Assembly: GCF_026967985.1 (NCBI RefSeq)
Contig: NZ_JAPVBJ010000007.1
Span: 218,257 to 282,256, forward strand
Source of the DNA: Modestobacter sp. VKM Ac-2984
GTDB lineage: Bacteria; Actinomycetota; Actinomycetes; Mycobacteriales; Geodermatophilaceae
Direction of reading: 5' to 3'
DNA length: 64,000 bases
Shown: positions 9,080-18,482 of the stretch, in pieces
Layout: each line of letters opens with the position of its first letter
Numbering within the stretch: the stretch's first letter is position 1
The notes under the pieces: generated by a model
Seen by the model: the letters and a program-made list of their open reading frames with translations, nothing else
Told to the model about the DNA's origin: nothing
Databases searched by the model: none
Translations under genes and position numbers: made by a program

Positions 9080-10605
9080 CGACGACGGCAGTCGTCGCCG
9101 GCTGGGACGTCCCGCAGCTGCGGGGAGCGGTGGTCACCCTCGGGGTGCTGACCGACCGGCTGGTGCCCTGGCGGAGCCGGCTGGACGAGCTGGGCCGTCA
9201 GCTCGGGGCCGCCGGGTCCTGGTCCGGTCCGGCCGGCACGGCGGCCGCTGCGGCGCTCGTCGAGCTCTCCACGATCACCTCCGGCGTCGGCGGGGCGCTG
9301 GCCGCCTCGCTGGCCGACCTGACCGGGCTGTCCGCCGCGGCGGACGAGGCGCAGGAGCTGGCCGCCGAGGCCCTCGCGGTCGCCGCGGCCGGCGGGTTCG
9401 CGCTGGACGGCGCCGGCCGGGCGGTCGGGGTCCCCGCCCCACCCCACCCGGCCATGGCACCGGACCAGCTGGCCGACGTGGAGGCCGCCCGGAGCGCCGC
9501 GGTGCTCGCCGAGGCCAGAGCCGAGGGGGCTCGTGTCGCGGCAGCTCGGGCGGGAGCGTGCGCCCGAGCCGCCGAGGAGCCGCTGCTCCGGCTCGGTGCG
9601 GTCGACGTCCCGGTGCCGGACCGCTTCGCCGACCTGGTGGACCGGTTGCCGCCGGCCCCGGCGCCGCAGGTCCCGGCCACCGCCGGCCCGCGGGGCGCCG
9701 CGGCCTGGTGGGCCGGTCTGACGGCGGCCGGGCAGCTGCAGGCGATCGACGGGCAGCCGAGGGCGGTCGGGGCCCTGGACGGTCTGCCCGCCTGGGCCCG
9801 CGACCGGGCGAACCGGGCCAACCTGGCCGCGGCGCTGCGGCACCTCCCGCCGGGGTCGGTCGGCCACGACACCGCCGGTGTGGTGCAGCGCACCCTGACC
9901 GAGCTGGTGGCCGCCGGCTCCGTGGCGCAGCTGCTGCAGTTCGACCCGGCGACCGGCCTGGTGGCCCTGTCCGTCGGCGACCTGGACACCGCTGCCGCCG
10001 TGGGTGTCCTGGTGCCTGGGGTCGAGACCACGGTCGTCGACGACCTGGCCGGGCTGGTCGGTGACGCCCGGGACGTCGCGGCGGCCGCTGCGGTGGCTGC
10101 CCCGGGGCTGGCCGTGGCCACGGTCGCCTGGCTGGGCTACCGGACACCCCGGTGGTTCACCTCGGTCTCCGAGCACGCCTCCCAGCGCGGGGGGCGCGAC
10201 CTGGACCGTGCGCTGGACGGGCTGGCCGCCAGTCGTGCTGCCCGGGCCGCCGGGCCGGCGCCGCGGACGACCGTGCTGGCGCACAGCTACGGGACCGTCG
10301 TCACCGGGGAGGCCGCGCGAGCACCGGGCCTCCTGGCCACGGACGCCGTCGTCCTGCTGGGCAGCCCCGGCACGGGCACGGGGACGGCGGAGGGGCTGGA
10401 GGCGGCGGAGGTCTACGGCGCCTGGTCGGCGGCCGACCCGATCGCCTGGTCCGGCTGGTACGGAGCCGGCCCGTTCGACACGAGGTTCGGCGACGTCCCC
10501 CTGCCGACCGAGCCGACCCAGTGGCACACCCAGTACTACGACCGGGACCGCCCGACCCTGGCCGCCGTCGGCGCGGTCGTGGCCGGCCCGTGGGCGCCGC
10601 GATGA
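9076..10605 (+). CDS. Alpha/beta hydrolase (DUF1023-like) with N-terminal WXG-type helical region
   Basis: Predicted 509-residue protein. The first 150 or so residues are Ala-rich helices containing WSG (W49-G51), the hairpin mark of WXG100-like domains. The C-terminal half is an alpha/beta hydrolase of the DUF1023 type, with TTVLAHSYGTVV placing the nucleophile at Ser404 (GxSxG variant H-S-Y-G), an oxyanion-type LLGSPGTGTG, and a late region PIAWSGWYGAGPFDTRFG that may carry acid and His residues. The GTG at 9076 overlaps the preceding stop. The layout suggests a secreted or surface lipase/esterase delivered with its small partner; the substrate is unknown. Confidence 0.7.
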   Translation: MTTTAVVAGWDVPQLRGAVVTLGVLTDRLVPWRSRLDELGRQLGAAGSWSGPAGTAAAAALVELSTITSGVGGALAASLADLTGLSAAADEAQELAAEALAVAAAGGFALDGAGRAVGVPAPPHPAMAPDQLADVEAARSAAVLAEARAEGARVAAARAGACARAAEEPLLRLGAVDVPVPDRFADLVDRLPPAPAPQVPATAGPRGAAAWWAGLTAAGQLQAIDGQPRAVGALDGLPAWARDRANRANLAAALRHLPPGSVGHDTAGVVQRTLTELVAAGSVAQLLQFDPATGLVALSVGDLDTAAAVGVLVPGVETTVVDDLAGLVGDARDVAAAAAVAAPGLAVATVAWLGYRTPRWFTSVSEHASQRGGRDLDRALDGLAASRAARAAGPAPRTTVLAHSYGTVVTGEAARAPGLLATDAVVLLGSPGTGTGTAEGLEAAEVYGAWSAADPIAWSGWYGAGPFDTRFGDVPLPTEPTQWHTQYYDRDRPTLAAVGAVVAGPWAPR

Positions 10606-10801
10606 CCTGCGGTCCGGTGCCGGGAACAGTGAGCGACGTCATCCGTTGGAGGTGGACCAGCCGGGGCGTCCCGGTTCACCGCTGGGCCTCCCGGTCCGGT
10701 GGTGGCCTACCGTGGCCTCGCCGAACGGGTACAGCCCGCTCTGCCCCGTGCGCCACCGGGTCCTCCCCGGCGATTGCACCAGCACCCTCGACAGGAGCAC
10801 C

Positions 10802-13669
10802 GTGCCGCCCACCAAGACCACGAAGTCAGCCACCAGCACCGGCGACCGCGCGCCGCGCAAGCGTGCCGTCGCGGCCGGAGGCAAGCCCCTGGTCATCGTG
10901 GAGTCGCCGACCAAGGCGAACAAGATCGCGGGGTACCTCGGCAGTGACTACGTCGTCGAGGCCAGCGTCGGGCACATCCGTGACCTGCCGCGCAACGCCG
11001 CCGACGTGCCCGCCGCGCACAAGGGCGAGTCCTGGGCCCGGCTCGGTGTCGACGTCGACCACGGCTTCGCCCCGCTCTACGTGGTCAGCCCGGACCGGCG
11101 GCAGCAGGTGACCCGGTTGAAGCAGTTGGTCAAGGAAGCCAGCGAGATCTACCTCGCCACCGATGAGGACCGCGAGGGCGAGGCCATCGCCTGGCACCTG
11201 ATCGACACGCTCAAGCCGACCGTGCCCATCCGCCGGATGGTGTTCCACGAGATCACCCGCGAGGCGATCGCCCGCGCCGTGGCGAACCCGCGGGAGCTGG
11301 ACACCGCGCTGGTCGACGCCCAGGAGACCCGCCGCATCCTCGACCGGCTCTACGGCTACGAGGTCTCCCCGGTGCTGTGGAAGAAGGTGCTCCCCAAGCT
11401 GTCGGCCGGCCGGGTGCAGTCGGTCGCCACCCGCATCGTCGTGGAGCGCGAGCGGGCCCGGATGCGGTTCACCGCCGCGGACTACTGGAGCCTCGACGGC
11501 GTCTTCGAGGTCGCCGAGCAGCGCACCGCGACCGACGCGGGGGAGCCGACGACCCTGCGGGCCCGGCTGGTGACCGTGGACGACAGCCGGGTCGCCACCG
11601 GCCGTGACTTCGACGCCGACACCGGCACCGTGACCAGCGACGTCGTCCACCTGGACGAGGCCGGTGCCCGCGGCCTGGCGGCACGCCTGGAGGGCCGGCC
11701 GGTCTCGGTCAGCCGGGTCGACGAGCGGGACTACACCCGCAAGCCCTACGCCCCCTTCATCACCTCCAGCCTGCAGATGGAGGCCGGCCGGAAGCTCGGC
11801 TGGTCCTCCGCCCAGGTCATGCGGGTGGCCCAGCGGCTGTACGAGAACGGCCACATCACCTACATGCGGACCGACTCGACCAACCTGTCGAACGAGGCGA
11901 TCACCGCCGCCCGCCGGCAGGCCGCCGAGCTGTACGGCGACGCCTACGTGCCGGCGGAGCCGCGCCGGTACGACAAGAAGGCCAAGGGCGCCCAGGAGGC
12001 GCACGAGGCGATCCGCCCGGCGGGTGACTCCTTCCGCACCCCCGGGCAGCTGGCCGGCCAGCTCGCCCGCGACGAGTTCCGGCTCTACGAGCTGATCTGG
12101 CAGCGCACCATCGCCTCCCAGATGGCCAACGCCGTCGGCAAGACGCTGAGCATCCGGCTCGTCGGCAGCTCCAGCACCGGCGAGGTCGTGGAGTTCACAG
12201 CCTCCGGGCGGACCATCACCTTCCCGGGCTTCCTGCGGGCCTACGTCGAGGGCAAGGACGAGGGCTCGGGCAACGACGACGCCGAGGCCGACGACAGCGA
12301 GCGCCGGCTGCCCCGGGTGGAGCAGGGGCAGCGGCTGGACACCCGTGAGCTGGACCCCAAGGGGCACACCACCAGCCCGCCGGCGCGCTACACCGAGCCG
12401 AGCCTCACCGCCCGGCTCCAGGAGCTGGAGATCGGCCGGCCCTCGACGTACGCGTCGATCATGCAGACGATCCAGGACCGCGGGTACGTCTGGAAGAAGG
12501 GCTCGGCGCTCGTGCCGTCCTTCGTCGCCTTCGCCGTGGTGAACCTGCTCGAACAGCACTTCGCCCAGCTGGTCGACTACGACTTCACCGCGTCGCTGGA
12601 ACGCGAGCTCGACGAGATCGCCGCCGGGCAGCTGGGCCGGGTCGACTGGCTCACCGAGTTCTACTTCGGTGGCGAGGGCCGGCACGCCGGTGGCATCGGT
12701 GCGTCCGGTGGGCTGAAGTCCGTCGTCGGCCAGCGGCTGGAGGAGATCGACGCACGCGGCGTCAACTCCATCCCGTTGCGGGCGCTGGCGCCCGGCGGTG
12801 AGCCGGTGGTCGTGCGGGTCGGCCGGTACGGCCCCTACCTGCAGGCCGGCGGTGAGGACGGCGCGCGGGTGAGCCTCCCCGAGGACGTCGCGCCCGACGA
12901 GCTGACGACCGAGCGGGTCACCGAGCTGCTCAACGCCCCCTCCTCGGACCGGGAGCTGGGCACCGACCCGGAGTCCGGCTTCCCGGTGGCGGTGAAGGCG
13001 GGCCGCTACGGCCCCTACGTCACCACGGTCGTGCCCGAGGGCAGCAAGGAGGCCTCGCGGACCGCCAGCCTGTTCAAGACGATGACGCCGGAGACGGTCA
13101 CCCTGGAGCAGGCGCTGCAGCTGCTCACCCTGCCGCGCACCATCGGCAAGGACGCCGAGGGCGCGGAGATCCAGGCGCTCAACGGCCGGTACGGGCCCTA
13201 CATCAAGAAGGGCACCGACTCGCGCTCGCTGGAGAGCGAGGACGCGCTCTTCACGATCACCCTCGACGAGGCGCTGGCGATCTTCGCGCAGCCCAAGCAG
13301 CGGGGCCGGGCCGCGGCCAAGGCGCCGCTCAAGGAGCTGGGTGCGGACCCGGTCAGCCAGGGGCAGGTCACCGTGCGCGAGGGCCGCTTCGGCCCCTACG
13401 TCACCGACGGGGAGGTCAACGCCAGCCTGCGCAAGGGCGACGAGGTCGAGACGATCACCCTGGAGCGGGCGGCCGAGCTGCTCGCCGACCGCCGTGAGCG
13501 TGCGCCGGTGAAGAAGAAGGCGGCCAAGAAGACCGCTGCCAAGAAGGCACCGGCGAAGAAGGCCACCGCCAAGAAGGCCACCGCGAAGAAGACGACGGCG
13601 AAGAAGACGGCCGCCGAGCCAGCGCAGGCGGCCACGGAGGTCGAGGAGCGGGTCCCGGCCGGCAGCTGA
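10802..13669 (+). CDS. topA: DNA topoisomerase I (type IA)
   Basis: Relaxes negative supercoils through a 5'-phosphotyrosine intermediate. The GTG at 10802, with AGGAG 5 nt upstream, gives 955 residues. The TOPRIM domain starts near residue 30 (LVIVESPTKANKIAGYLG) with the acidic cluster DEDREGEAIAWHL near residue 120, and the active-site Tyr354 lies in HITYMRTDSTNLS. Repeated C-terminal modules (RYGPYL/RFGPYV) lack zinc-binding cysteines, as in actinobacterial TopA. The last 40 residues are a lysine-rich tail of AKKATAKK-type repeats, which in mycobacterial TopA aids processivity and DNA contact. A TACCGT box at 10708 may be its -10. Confidence 0.97.
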   Translation: MPPTKTTKSATSTGDRAPRKRAVAAGGKPLVIVESPTKANKIAGYLGSDYVVEASVGHIRDLPRNAADVPAAHKGESWARLGVDVDHGFAPLYVVSPDRRQQVTRLKQLVKEASEIYLATDEDREGEAIAWHLIDTLKPTVPIRRMVFHEITREAIARAVANPRELDTALVDAQETRRILDRLYGYEVSPVLWKKVLPKLSAGRVQSVATRIVVERERARMRFTAADYWSLDGVFEVAEQRTATDAGEPTTLRARLVTVDDSRVATGRDFDADTGTVTSDVVHLDEAGARGLAARLEGRPVSVSRVDERDYTRKPYAPFITSSLQMEAGRKLGWSSAQVMRVAQRLYENGHITYMRTDSTNLSNEAITAARRQAAELYGDAYVPAEPRRYDKKAKGAQEAHEAIRPAGDSFRTPGQLAGQLARDEFRLYELIWQRTIASQMANAVGKTLSIRLVGSSSTGEVVEFTASGRTITFPGFLRAYVEGKDEGSGNDDAEADDSERRLPRVEQGQRLDTRELDPKGHTTSPPARYTEPSLTARLQELEIGRPSTYASIMQTIQDRGYVWKKGSALVPSFVAFAVVNLLEQHFAQLVDYDFTASLERELDEIAAGQLGRVDWLTEFYFGGEGRHAGGIGASGGLKSVVGQRLEEIDARGVNSIPLRALAPGGEPVVVRVGRYGPYLQAGGEDGARVSLPEDVAPDELTTERVTELLNAPSSDRELGTDPESGFPVAVKAGRYGPYVTTVVPEGSKEASRTASLFKTMTPETVTLEQALQLLTLPRTIGKDAEGAEIQALNGRYGPYIKKGTDSRSLESEDALFTITLDEALAIFAQPKQRGRAAAKAPLKELGADPVSQGQVTVREGRFGPYVTDGEVNASLRKGDEVETITLERAAELLADRRERAPVKKKAAKKTAAKKAPAKKATAKKATAKKTTAKKTAAEPAQAATEVEERVPAGS

Positions 13670-13701
13670 CGTACCGCCGGGCGGACGGGTCGGAGGGGCG
13701 G

Positions 13702-14445
13702 GTGGAGGGCTGGGAAGAGCGGCGGACGTCGTTCGGTGCGGTCGCGGCCGACTACGCCGCCCTCCGGCCCACCTACCCGCCCGACGTGGTCGGGTTCCTG
13801 CTCGGCGACGCCCCGCGCCGGGTGCTGGACCTGGGGGCCGGGACCGGCCTGCTCACCGACCGTCTGGTGGCCGCCGGGCACGAGGTGGTCGCCGTCGACC
13901 TGTCCGGGGAGATGCTGGCGCAGCTGCGTGAGCGGCTGCCCCGGGTGCGGGTGGCCACCGGGGGAGCGGAGTCGGTCCCGTTGCCCGACGCCCACGTGGA
14001 CGCGGTCGTCGCCGGGCAGGCCGCGCACTGGTTCGACGTCGTCCCCGCGACCGCCGAACTGCGCCGGGTGCTCCGGCCGGGTGGGGTGGTCGGCCTGGTC
14101 TGGAACACCCGGGACGAGCGGGTGCGGTGGGTGCGCGCCCTCGGTGAGCTGCTCGCCGACGAGGCCCGAGACCACGAGGCCGACCAGACGGTGGTGGCCC
14201 GGTTCGCTGCCGAGCTGCCCGCCGAGGTGGCGGTGGCCGACTCCGCCGTCGCGCAGCGGGTGACCCCCGAGCAGGTCGTCGCCGGCATCGGCACCCGCAG
14301 CTACGTGGCGATGATGGACGATGCCCGGCGGGCGGAGTTCCTCGGTCAGGTGCGGGAGCTGCTGGCCACCCACCCCGACACCCGGGGAGCCGCGCAGCTC
14401 GAGCTGCCGTACACCACCCGGGCGTACCGACTCACCCCCCGCTGA
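13702..14445 (+). CDS. Class I SAM-dependent methyltransferase
   Basis: Predicted 247-residue enzyme with a Rossmann-type methyltransferase fold: motif I VLDLGAGTGLLTDRL near residue 45, motif II acidic residue in VVAVDLSGEML, and the post-I segment GGAESVPLPDAHVDAVV followed by QAAHWFD, a sequence common in the Methyltransf_11 group. The GTG at 13702 follows a GGAGGGG-type site by 5 nt. It lies between topA and the MFS-kinase fusion on the same strand. The substrate cannot be read from the sequence. Confidence 0.85.
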   Translation: MEGWEERRTSFGAVAADYAALRPTYPPDVVGFLLGDAPRRVLDLGAGTGLLTDRLVAAGHEVVAVDLSGEMLAQLRERLPRVRVATGGAESVPLPDAHVDAVVAGQAAHWFDVVPATAELRRVLRPGGVVGLVWNTRDERVRWVRALGELLADEARDHEADQTVVARFAAELPAEVAVADSAVAQRVTPEQVVAGIGTRSYVAMMDDARRAEFLGQVRELLATHPDTRGAAQLELPYTTRAYRLTPR

Positions 14446-14522
14446 TTTCGGCCGCCGGCCCGGTCGGGCGCCTGGCCCGGAGGAGTGGAAATCGACCGGA
14501 CTCGTCGGTCCCGACCGGTACG

Positions 14523-16958
14523 GTGACCGAGCCGAGGCCACGACACGGCCACGTCCCGCGGCGCTCCGGTGCCGCCACACCCCGGGGGTCTTCGATCAGC
14601 TCCGACCCGACGGACCGCCCGTCCCCGGGCGGCTCGTCCGCTGCGACGCCGGCGGCCGACGGGAGCCGCACGCCGTCCGGCGCCGCGCCCGGCTCGGGTG
14701 GCATCGATGACGGCGGTCCCGGAAGGGCACCGGCTGCAGTGCCCCCGGACGGGCTCCCGGCGGCCGGCGCACCCACCCCGGACAGCGCCGGCCTGCCGCT
14801 GCTCGAGCCGCAGGACGACGCGCCGGGTGACGACCGGTCCGGTGCGGACGACGAGGAGCACCTCGGCGCCGGAGCGGTCGGTCAGGTCGCGAAGATCCGC
14901 GCGGTGCTACGGGTGCGCGACTTCCGCAAGCTGTGGCTGTCCATGTCGCTGTCCAGCTTCGGCGACTGGCTCGGGCTGCTGGCGATCACCGCGACCGCCA
15001 CCACGCTGGTCGACGGCTACATGGCCAGCAACCTGGCCCTCAGCGGCGTCCTGCTCTTCCGGCTGCTGCCGGCGCTGGTGCTCGGGCCGCTGGCCGGGGT
15101 CTTCGCCGACCGGTTCGACCGACGCAAGACGATGGTGCTCACCGACCTCTTCCGGTTCGGCCTCTTCGCCTCCATCCCGCTGGTCGACAACCTGATCTGG
15201 CTGTTCATCGCGCAGTTCCTCATCGAGGTGGTCAGCCTCTTCTGGACCCCGGCCAAGGACGCCGCCGTCCCGAACATGCTCCGCAAGGACCAGTTGGAGC
15301 CGGCCAACCAGCTGTCCCTGATCACCACCTACGGGATCACCCCGGTGCTCGCCGGTGGCGTCTACGCGGTGCTCAACACCTCCGGGGGCCGGCTGAGCCA
15401 GCTGCTCCCCGGGCTCGACCAGATCGCCCTCGCGCTCTACCTGAACGCGCTGACCTTCCTGGTCGCGGCCGTCGTCATCTGGAACCTGCCCTCGATCAGC
15501 GGTCGCCGGGCCGCCCGGCCCGAGGCGCCGCAGGAGAGCTTCCTCGGCTCGCTCAAGGCGGGCTTCTCCTTCGCCGGGCACACCCGTCTGGTCCGCGGGC
15601 TGATCCTCGGGATCACCGGGGCCTTCGCCGCTGCCGGCGCGATCATCGCGACCGGGCAGTTCTACGTGAACGACCTCGGTGGGGGGCAGGCGGCCTACGG
15701 GCTGCTGTTCGGGGCGGTCTTCGTCGGCCTCGGCCTGGGCATCGGCCTGGGCCCCAGCATCGCCCACGACCTGGCCCGCGAGCGCATCTTCGGGGTGGCC
15801 ATCGTCGGCGCCGGGGTCGCCGTGCTGTTCATGTCGTGGATCGCCACGTTGTGGGTGGCGCTGCTGCTGGTCGTGCTGATGGGCTTCTTCGCCGGCATCG
15901 CCTACCTGGCCGGCTTCACCCTGCTCGGCACGGAGGTCGACGACGCGATCCGCGGCCGCACGTTCGCCATCGTCCAGTCCCTCGTCCGCGCCTCGCTCAT
16001 CCTCTCCCTCGCGACGGTGCCGATCGGCGTGGGCGTGATCGGCCAGAACCAGGTCGACGTCGGCGTCCTGACGCTGGCGGTCACCGGGGAGCGGGTCATG
16101 CTGTTCGTCGCCGGCCTGCTGGCCGTCGGCGTCGGCGTGGTCGCCTACCGGCAGATGGACGACGGCCGCCCGGTGCCGCTGCTGGCCGACGTCGTCACCG
16201 CGCTGCGCCGGGACACCACCGCGCGGCGACGGCTGGCCGGAGGCGGGGTGTTCATCGCCTTCGAGGGCGGCGAGGGGGCGGGCAAGTCGACGCAGGTGCG
16301 CCGCCTGCAGGAGTGGCTGACCGGGGAGGGGCTGGTCGCCCGGACCACCCGCGAACCGGGCGGGACGGCGCTGGGCGGGAAGGTCCGGACGCTGCTGCTG
16401 GACCCGGCCAGCGCCGGGCTGTCGCCGCGGGCCGAGGCGCTCATGTACGCCGCCGACCGCGCGCAGCACGTGCACGACGTCCTCCGTCCGGCACTGGACG
16501 CCGGAGAGGTGGTGATCACCGACCGGTTCGTGGACAGCTCGCTGGCCTACCAGGGCGCCGGCCGCACGATCCCGATGGACGACGTCCGCTCGATCTCCCG
16601 CTGGGCCACCCAGGGGCTGCGTCCGGACCTCACCCTGCTCCTGGACCTGCCGCCCGAGGTCGGCCTGGCCCGGGCCCGGGGGCGGGCCGCGGCAGACCGG
16701 CTGGAGTCGGAGTCGCTGGACTTCCACCAGCGGGTCCGCCGGACGTTCCTCGCCCTGGCCGAGGCCGAGCCCGACCGCTACCTGGTGCTCGACGCCCGCC
16801 GGTCGCCGGAGGAGATCGCCGCCGCCATCCGCACTCGGGTGAGCGTGCTGCTGGAGGGCCTGCCGCTGCAGCAGCTCCCGGCCGACGTGTCGGTGCCGCA
16901 CAGCCGCCGCGGCAGCGACCACGTCCAGACGGGGCCGACGCCTCAGTTGCACCCATGA
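14523..16958 (+). CDS. tmk: Bifunctional MFS transporter / thymidylate kinase fusion
   Basis: An 811-residue fusion. Residues 1-125 are a disordered Pro/Gly/Ser/Asp-rich tail. Residues about 130-560 form an MFS-like transporter starting RDFRKLWLSMSLSSFGDWLG, with the loop GVFADRFDRRKTM between early helices. Residues about 575-785 are a complete dTMP kinase: FIAFEGGEGAGKST (P-loop), TREPGGTALGGKVR, DRFVDSSLAYQGAGR and LLLDLPPEVGLARARGR. dTMP kinase converts dTMP to dTDP for DNA synthesis. No stop separates the domains and no separate start with a good ribosome site is seen before the kinase. The downstream gene, polymerase III delta prime, is the usual neighbour of tmk. The transporter substrate is unknown. 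Confidence 0.92.
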   Translation: MTEPRPRHGHVPRRSGAATPRGSSISSDPTDRPSPGGSSAATPAADGSRTPSGAAPGSGGIDDGGPGRAPAAVPPDGLPAAGAPTPDSAGLPLLEPQDDAPGDDRSGADDEEHLGAGAVGQVAKIRAVLRVRDFRKLWLSMSLSSFGDWLGLLAITATATTLVDGYMASNLALSGVLLFRLLPALVLGPLAGVFADRFDRRKTMVLTDLFRFGLFASIPLVDNLIWLFIAQFLIEVVSLFWTPAKDAAVPNMLRKDQLEPANQLSLITTYGITPVLAGGVYAVLNTSGGRLSQLLPGLDQIALALYLNALTFLVAAVVIWNLPSISGRRAARPEAPQESFLGSLKAGFSFAGHTRLVRGLILGITGAFAAAGAIIATGQFYVNDLGGGQAAYGLLFGAVFVGLGLGIGLGPSIAHDLARERIFGVAIVGAGVAVLFMSWIATLWVALLLVVLMGFFAGIAYLAGFTLLGTEVDDAIRGRTFAIVQSLVRASLILSLATVPIGVGVIGQNQVDVGVLTLAVTGERVMLFVAGLLAVGVGVVAYRQMDDGRPVPLLADVVTALRRDTTARRRLAGGGVFIAFEGGEGAGKSTQVRRLQEWLTGEGLVARTTREPGGTALGGKVRTLLLDPASAGLSPRAEALMYAADRAQHVHDVLRPALDAGEVVITDRFVDSSLAYQGAGRTIPMDDVRSISRWATQGLRPDLTLLLDLPPEVGLARARGRAAADRLESESLDFHQRVRRTFLALAEAEPDRYLVLDARRSPEEIAAAIRTRVSVLLEGLPLQQLPADVSVPHSRRGSDHVQTGPTPQLHP

Positions 16959-18169
16959 GCCAGAGTGGAGCCGTGACGACGGCGACCGCCCTGCCCGCCC
17001 CTGGCGTGTGGGCCGACGTGGTGGGGCAGCCGGCCGTGGTGGCCGAGCTGCAGGCCGCGGTGGCCCAGCCGGCGGCGATGACGCACGCCTGGCTGTTCAC
17101 CGGGCCGCCCGGCTCCGGCCGGTCGGTGGCCGCCCGCGCCTTCGCTGCCGCGCTGCAGTGCCCGGCCGGTGGGGACGGCACCTGCCACGCCTGCCGGACC
17201 GTGCTGGCCGGCAGCCACGCCGACGTGCACCGGGTGGTGCCCGAGGGGCTGTCCATCGGGGTCGCCGAGGTGCGGCAGATCGTCCGCACCGCGGGCCGCG
17301 CGCCCTCGCAGGGGCGCTGGCAGATCGTGGTCGTCGAGGACGCCGACCGGATGACCGAGCAGGCCTCCAACACGGTGCTCAAGATGCTGGAGGAGCCGCC
17401 GCCGCGGACGGTCTTCCTGCTCTGCGCGCCCTCGCTGCACCCCGACGACGTGCCGGTCACCATCCGCTCCCGCTGCCGGGTGGTGGCCCTGCGCACCCCG
17501 CGGATCGAGGCGGTCACCGAGGTGCTGGTCCGCCGGGACGGCATCGACCCGGCGCTGGCCGCCTGGTCCGCGGCGGCCGCCGGCGGGCACGTCGGCCGGG
17601 CCCGGCACCTCGCCCGGGACGAGTCGGCCCGGCTGGCCCGCAAGGCGGTGCTGGACATCCCGCTGTCGCTGGTCTCGCTGGCGGCCTGCCTGCACGCCGC
17701 CGACGACCTGGTCGGGACGGCCAAGGACGAGTCGGACAAGACCGTCGCCGAGGTCGACGCGGTCGAGACCGACGCCGTCAAGGCCAGCCTGGGTGTGGGC
17801 GCGCGCGGGCCGGGGGTCGCCGCCGCCAGTCGCGGGGCCGGTCAGCTCAAGGAGCTGGAGACGCGGCAGAAGCGGCGGGCCACCCGGATCGGCCGGGACT
17901 CCCTGGACCGGGCGCTGGTCGACCTGGCGGCGCTCTACCGGGACGCGCTGGTGATCAGCTCGATGGGCGGCCCGGCCGGGGAGCTGACGCTGCCGCTCGC
18001 CCACCCCGACCGTCGGGCGGACGCCGTCGAGCTGGCCCGCCGGATCGGCGCCGAGGGCGCGCTGCGCCGGATCGACGCCGTGTTGGCCGCGCGCACCGCA
18101 CTGGAGCAGAACGTGAAGCCGCAGATCGCCGTGGAGGCGCTGACGGTCGCCCTGCGGCTGCCGGCCTGA
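16955..18169 (+). CDS. holB: DNA polymerase III subunit delta prime
   Basis: Clamp-loader subunit of 404 residues. ATG at 16955 overlaps the tmk stop; a GTG at 16973 with GGAG before it is an alternative. The AAA+ fold shows THAWLFTGPPGSGRSVAARAFA (a modified P-loop with Arg where Lys is usual), the clamp-loader SRC motif in TIRSRCRVV, and ASNTVLKMLEEPPPRTVFLL. The zinc module is reduced: C-X7-C-X2-C is seen and the usual fourth Cys is missing. A charged insertion around residues 245-300 is rich in Lys and Glu. Linkage with tmk is conserved in bacteria. Confidence 0.92.
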   Translation: MSQSGAVTTATALPAPGVWADVVGQPAVVAELQAAVAQPAAMTHAWLFTGPPGSGRSVAARAFAAALQCPAGGDGTCHACRTVLAGSHADVHRVVPEGLSIGVAEVRQIVRTAGRAPSQGRWQIVVVEDADRMTEQASNTVLKMLEEPPPRTVFLLCAPSLHPDDVPVTIRSRCRVVALRTPRIEAVTEVLVRRDGIDPALAAWSAAAAGGHVGRARHLARDESARLARKAVLDIPLSLVSLAACLHAADDLVGTAKDESDKTVAEVDAVETDAVKASLGVGARGPGVAAASRGAGQLKELETRQKRRATRIGRDSLDRALVDLAALYRDALVISSMGGPAGELTLPLAHPDRRADAVELARRIGAEGALRRIDAVLAARTALEQNVKPQIAVEALTVALRLPA

Positions 18170-18231
18170 GCCGCTTCCTCGAGCGCGTCGCCACACCGCG
18201 GGGGCGTCGCAGGACGGGCGCGGCGGTGCCG

Positions 18232-18237
18232 TAAGCT
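18232..18237 (+). promoter_or_regulatory. Probable -10 box of tRNA-Thr(CGT)
   Basis: TAAGCT lies 14 nt before the first base of the tRNA, so transcription would begin about 8 nt ahead of the mature 5' end. No clear -35 hexamer is seen. Confidence 0.5.
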
Positions 18238-18251
18238 CACTCGCGCAGTCC

Positions 18252-18324
18252 GCCGCCTTAGCTCAGTCGGTAGAGCATCTCACTCGTAATGAGAAGGTCG
18301 TCGGTTCGATTCCGACAGGCGGCT
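18252..18324 (+). tRNA. tRNA-Thr (anticodon CGT)
   Basis: A full cloverleaf can be drawn: acceptor GCCGCCT pairs with AGGCGGC over 7 bp, D-stem GCTC/GAGC, anticodon stem TCTCA/TGAGA around loop CTCGTAA (anticodon CGT at 18285-18287, reading ACG), and T-stem GTCGG/CCGAC with loop TTCGATT. The discriminator is T and CCA is not encoded. It sits between the delta prime gene and the convergent pyrophosphatase. Confidence 0.97.
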
Positions 18325-18482
18325 CTCCTTCCTCCGTCTCCCCGCCTCGGTCGGCGCACGTGTCGTGCGCCGCTGCGGGACACCACCGTCACCCGCCGTC
18401 CGGCGGATGTGGAACGGCGGCGCACCCGGGTGGGTGCGCCGCCGTCTGGTCGGTGCGTGTTCGGCGAGGTCCGCCGCTGGGG

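Noticed and set aside
14519..14524. TACGGT at the MFS-kinase start considered as a leaderless -10 box
   Set aside because: The box overlaps the chosen GTG itself, so transcription would begin after the start codon and no later in-frame start fits.
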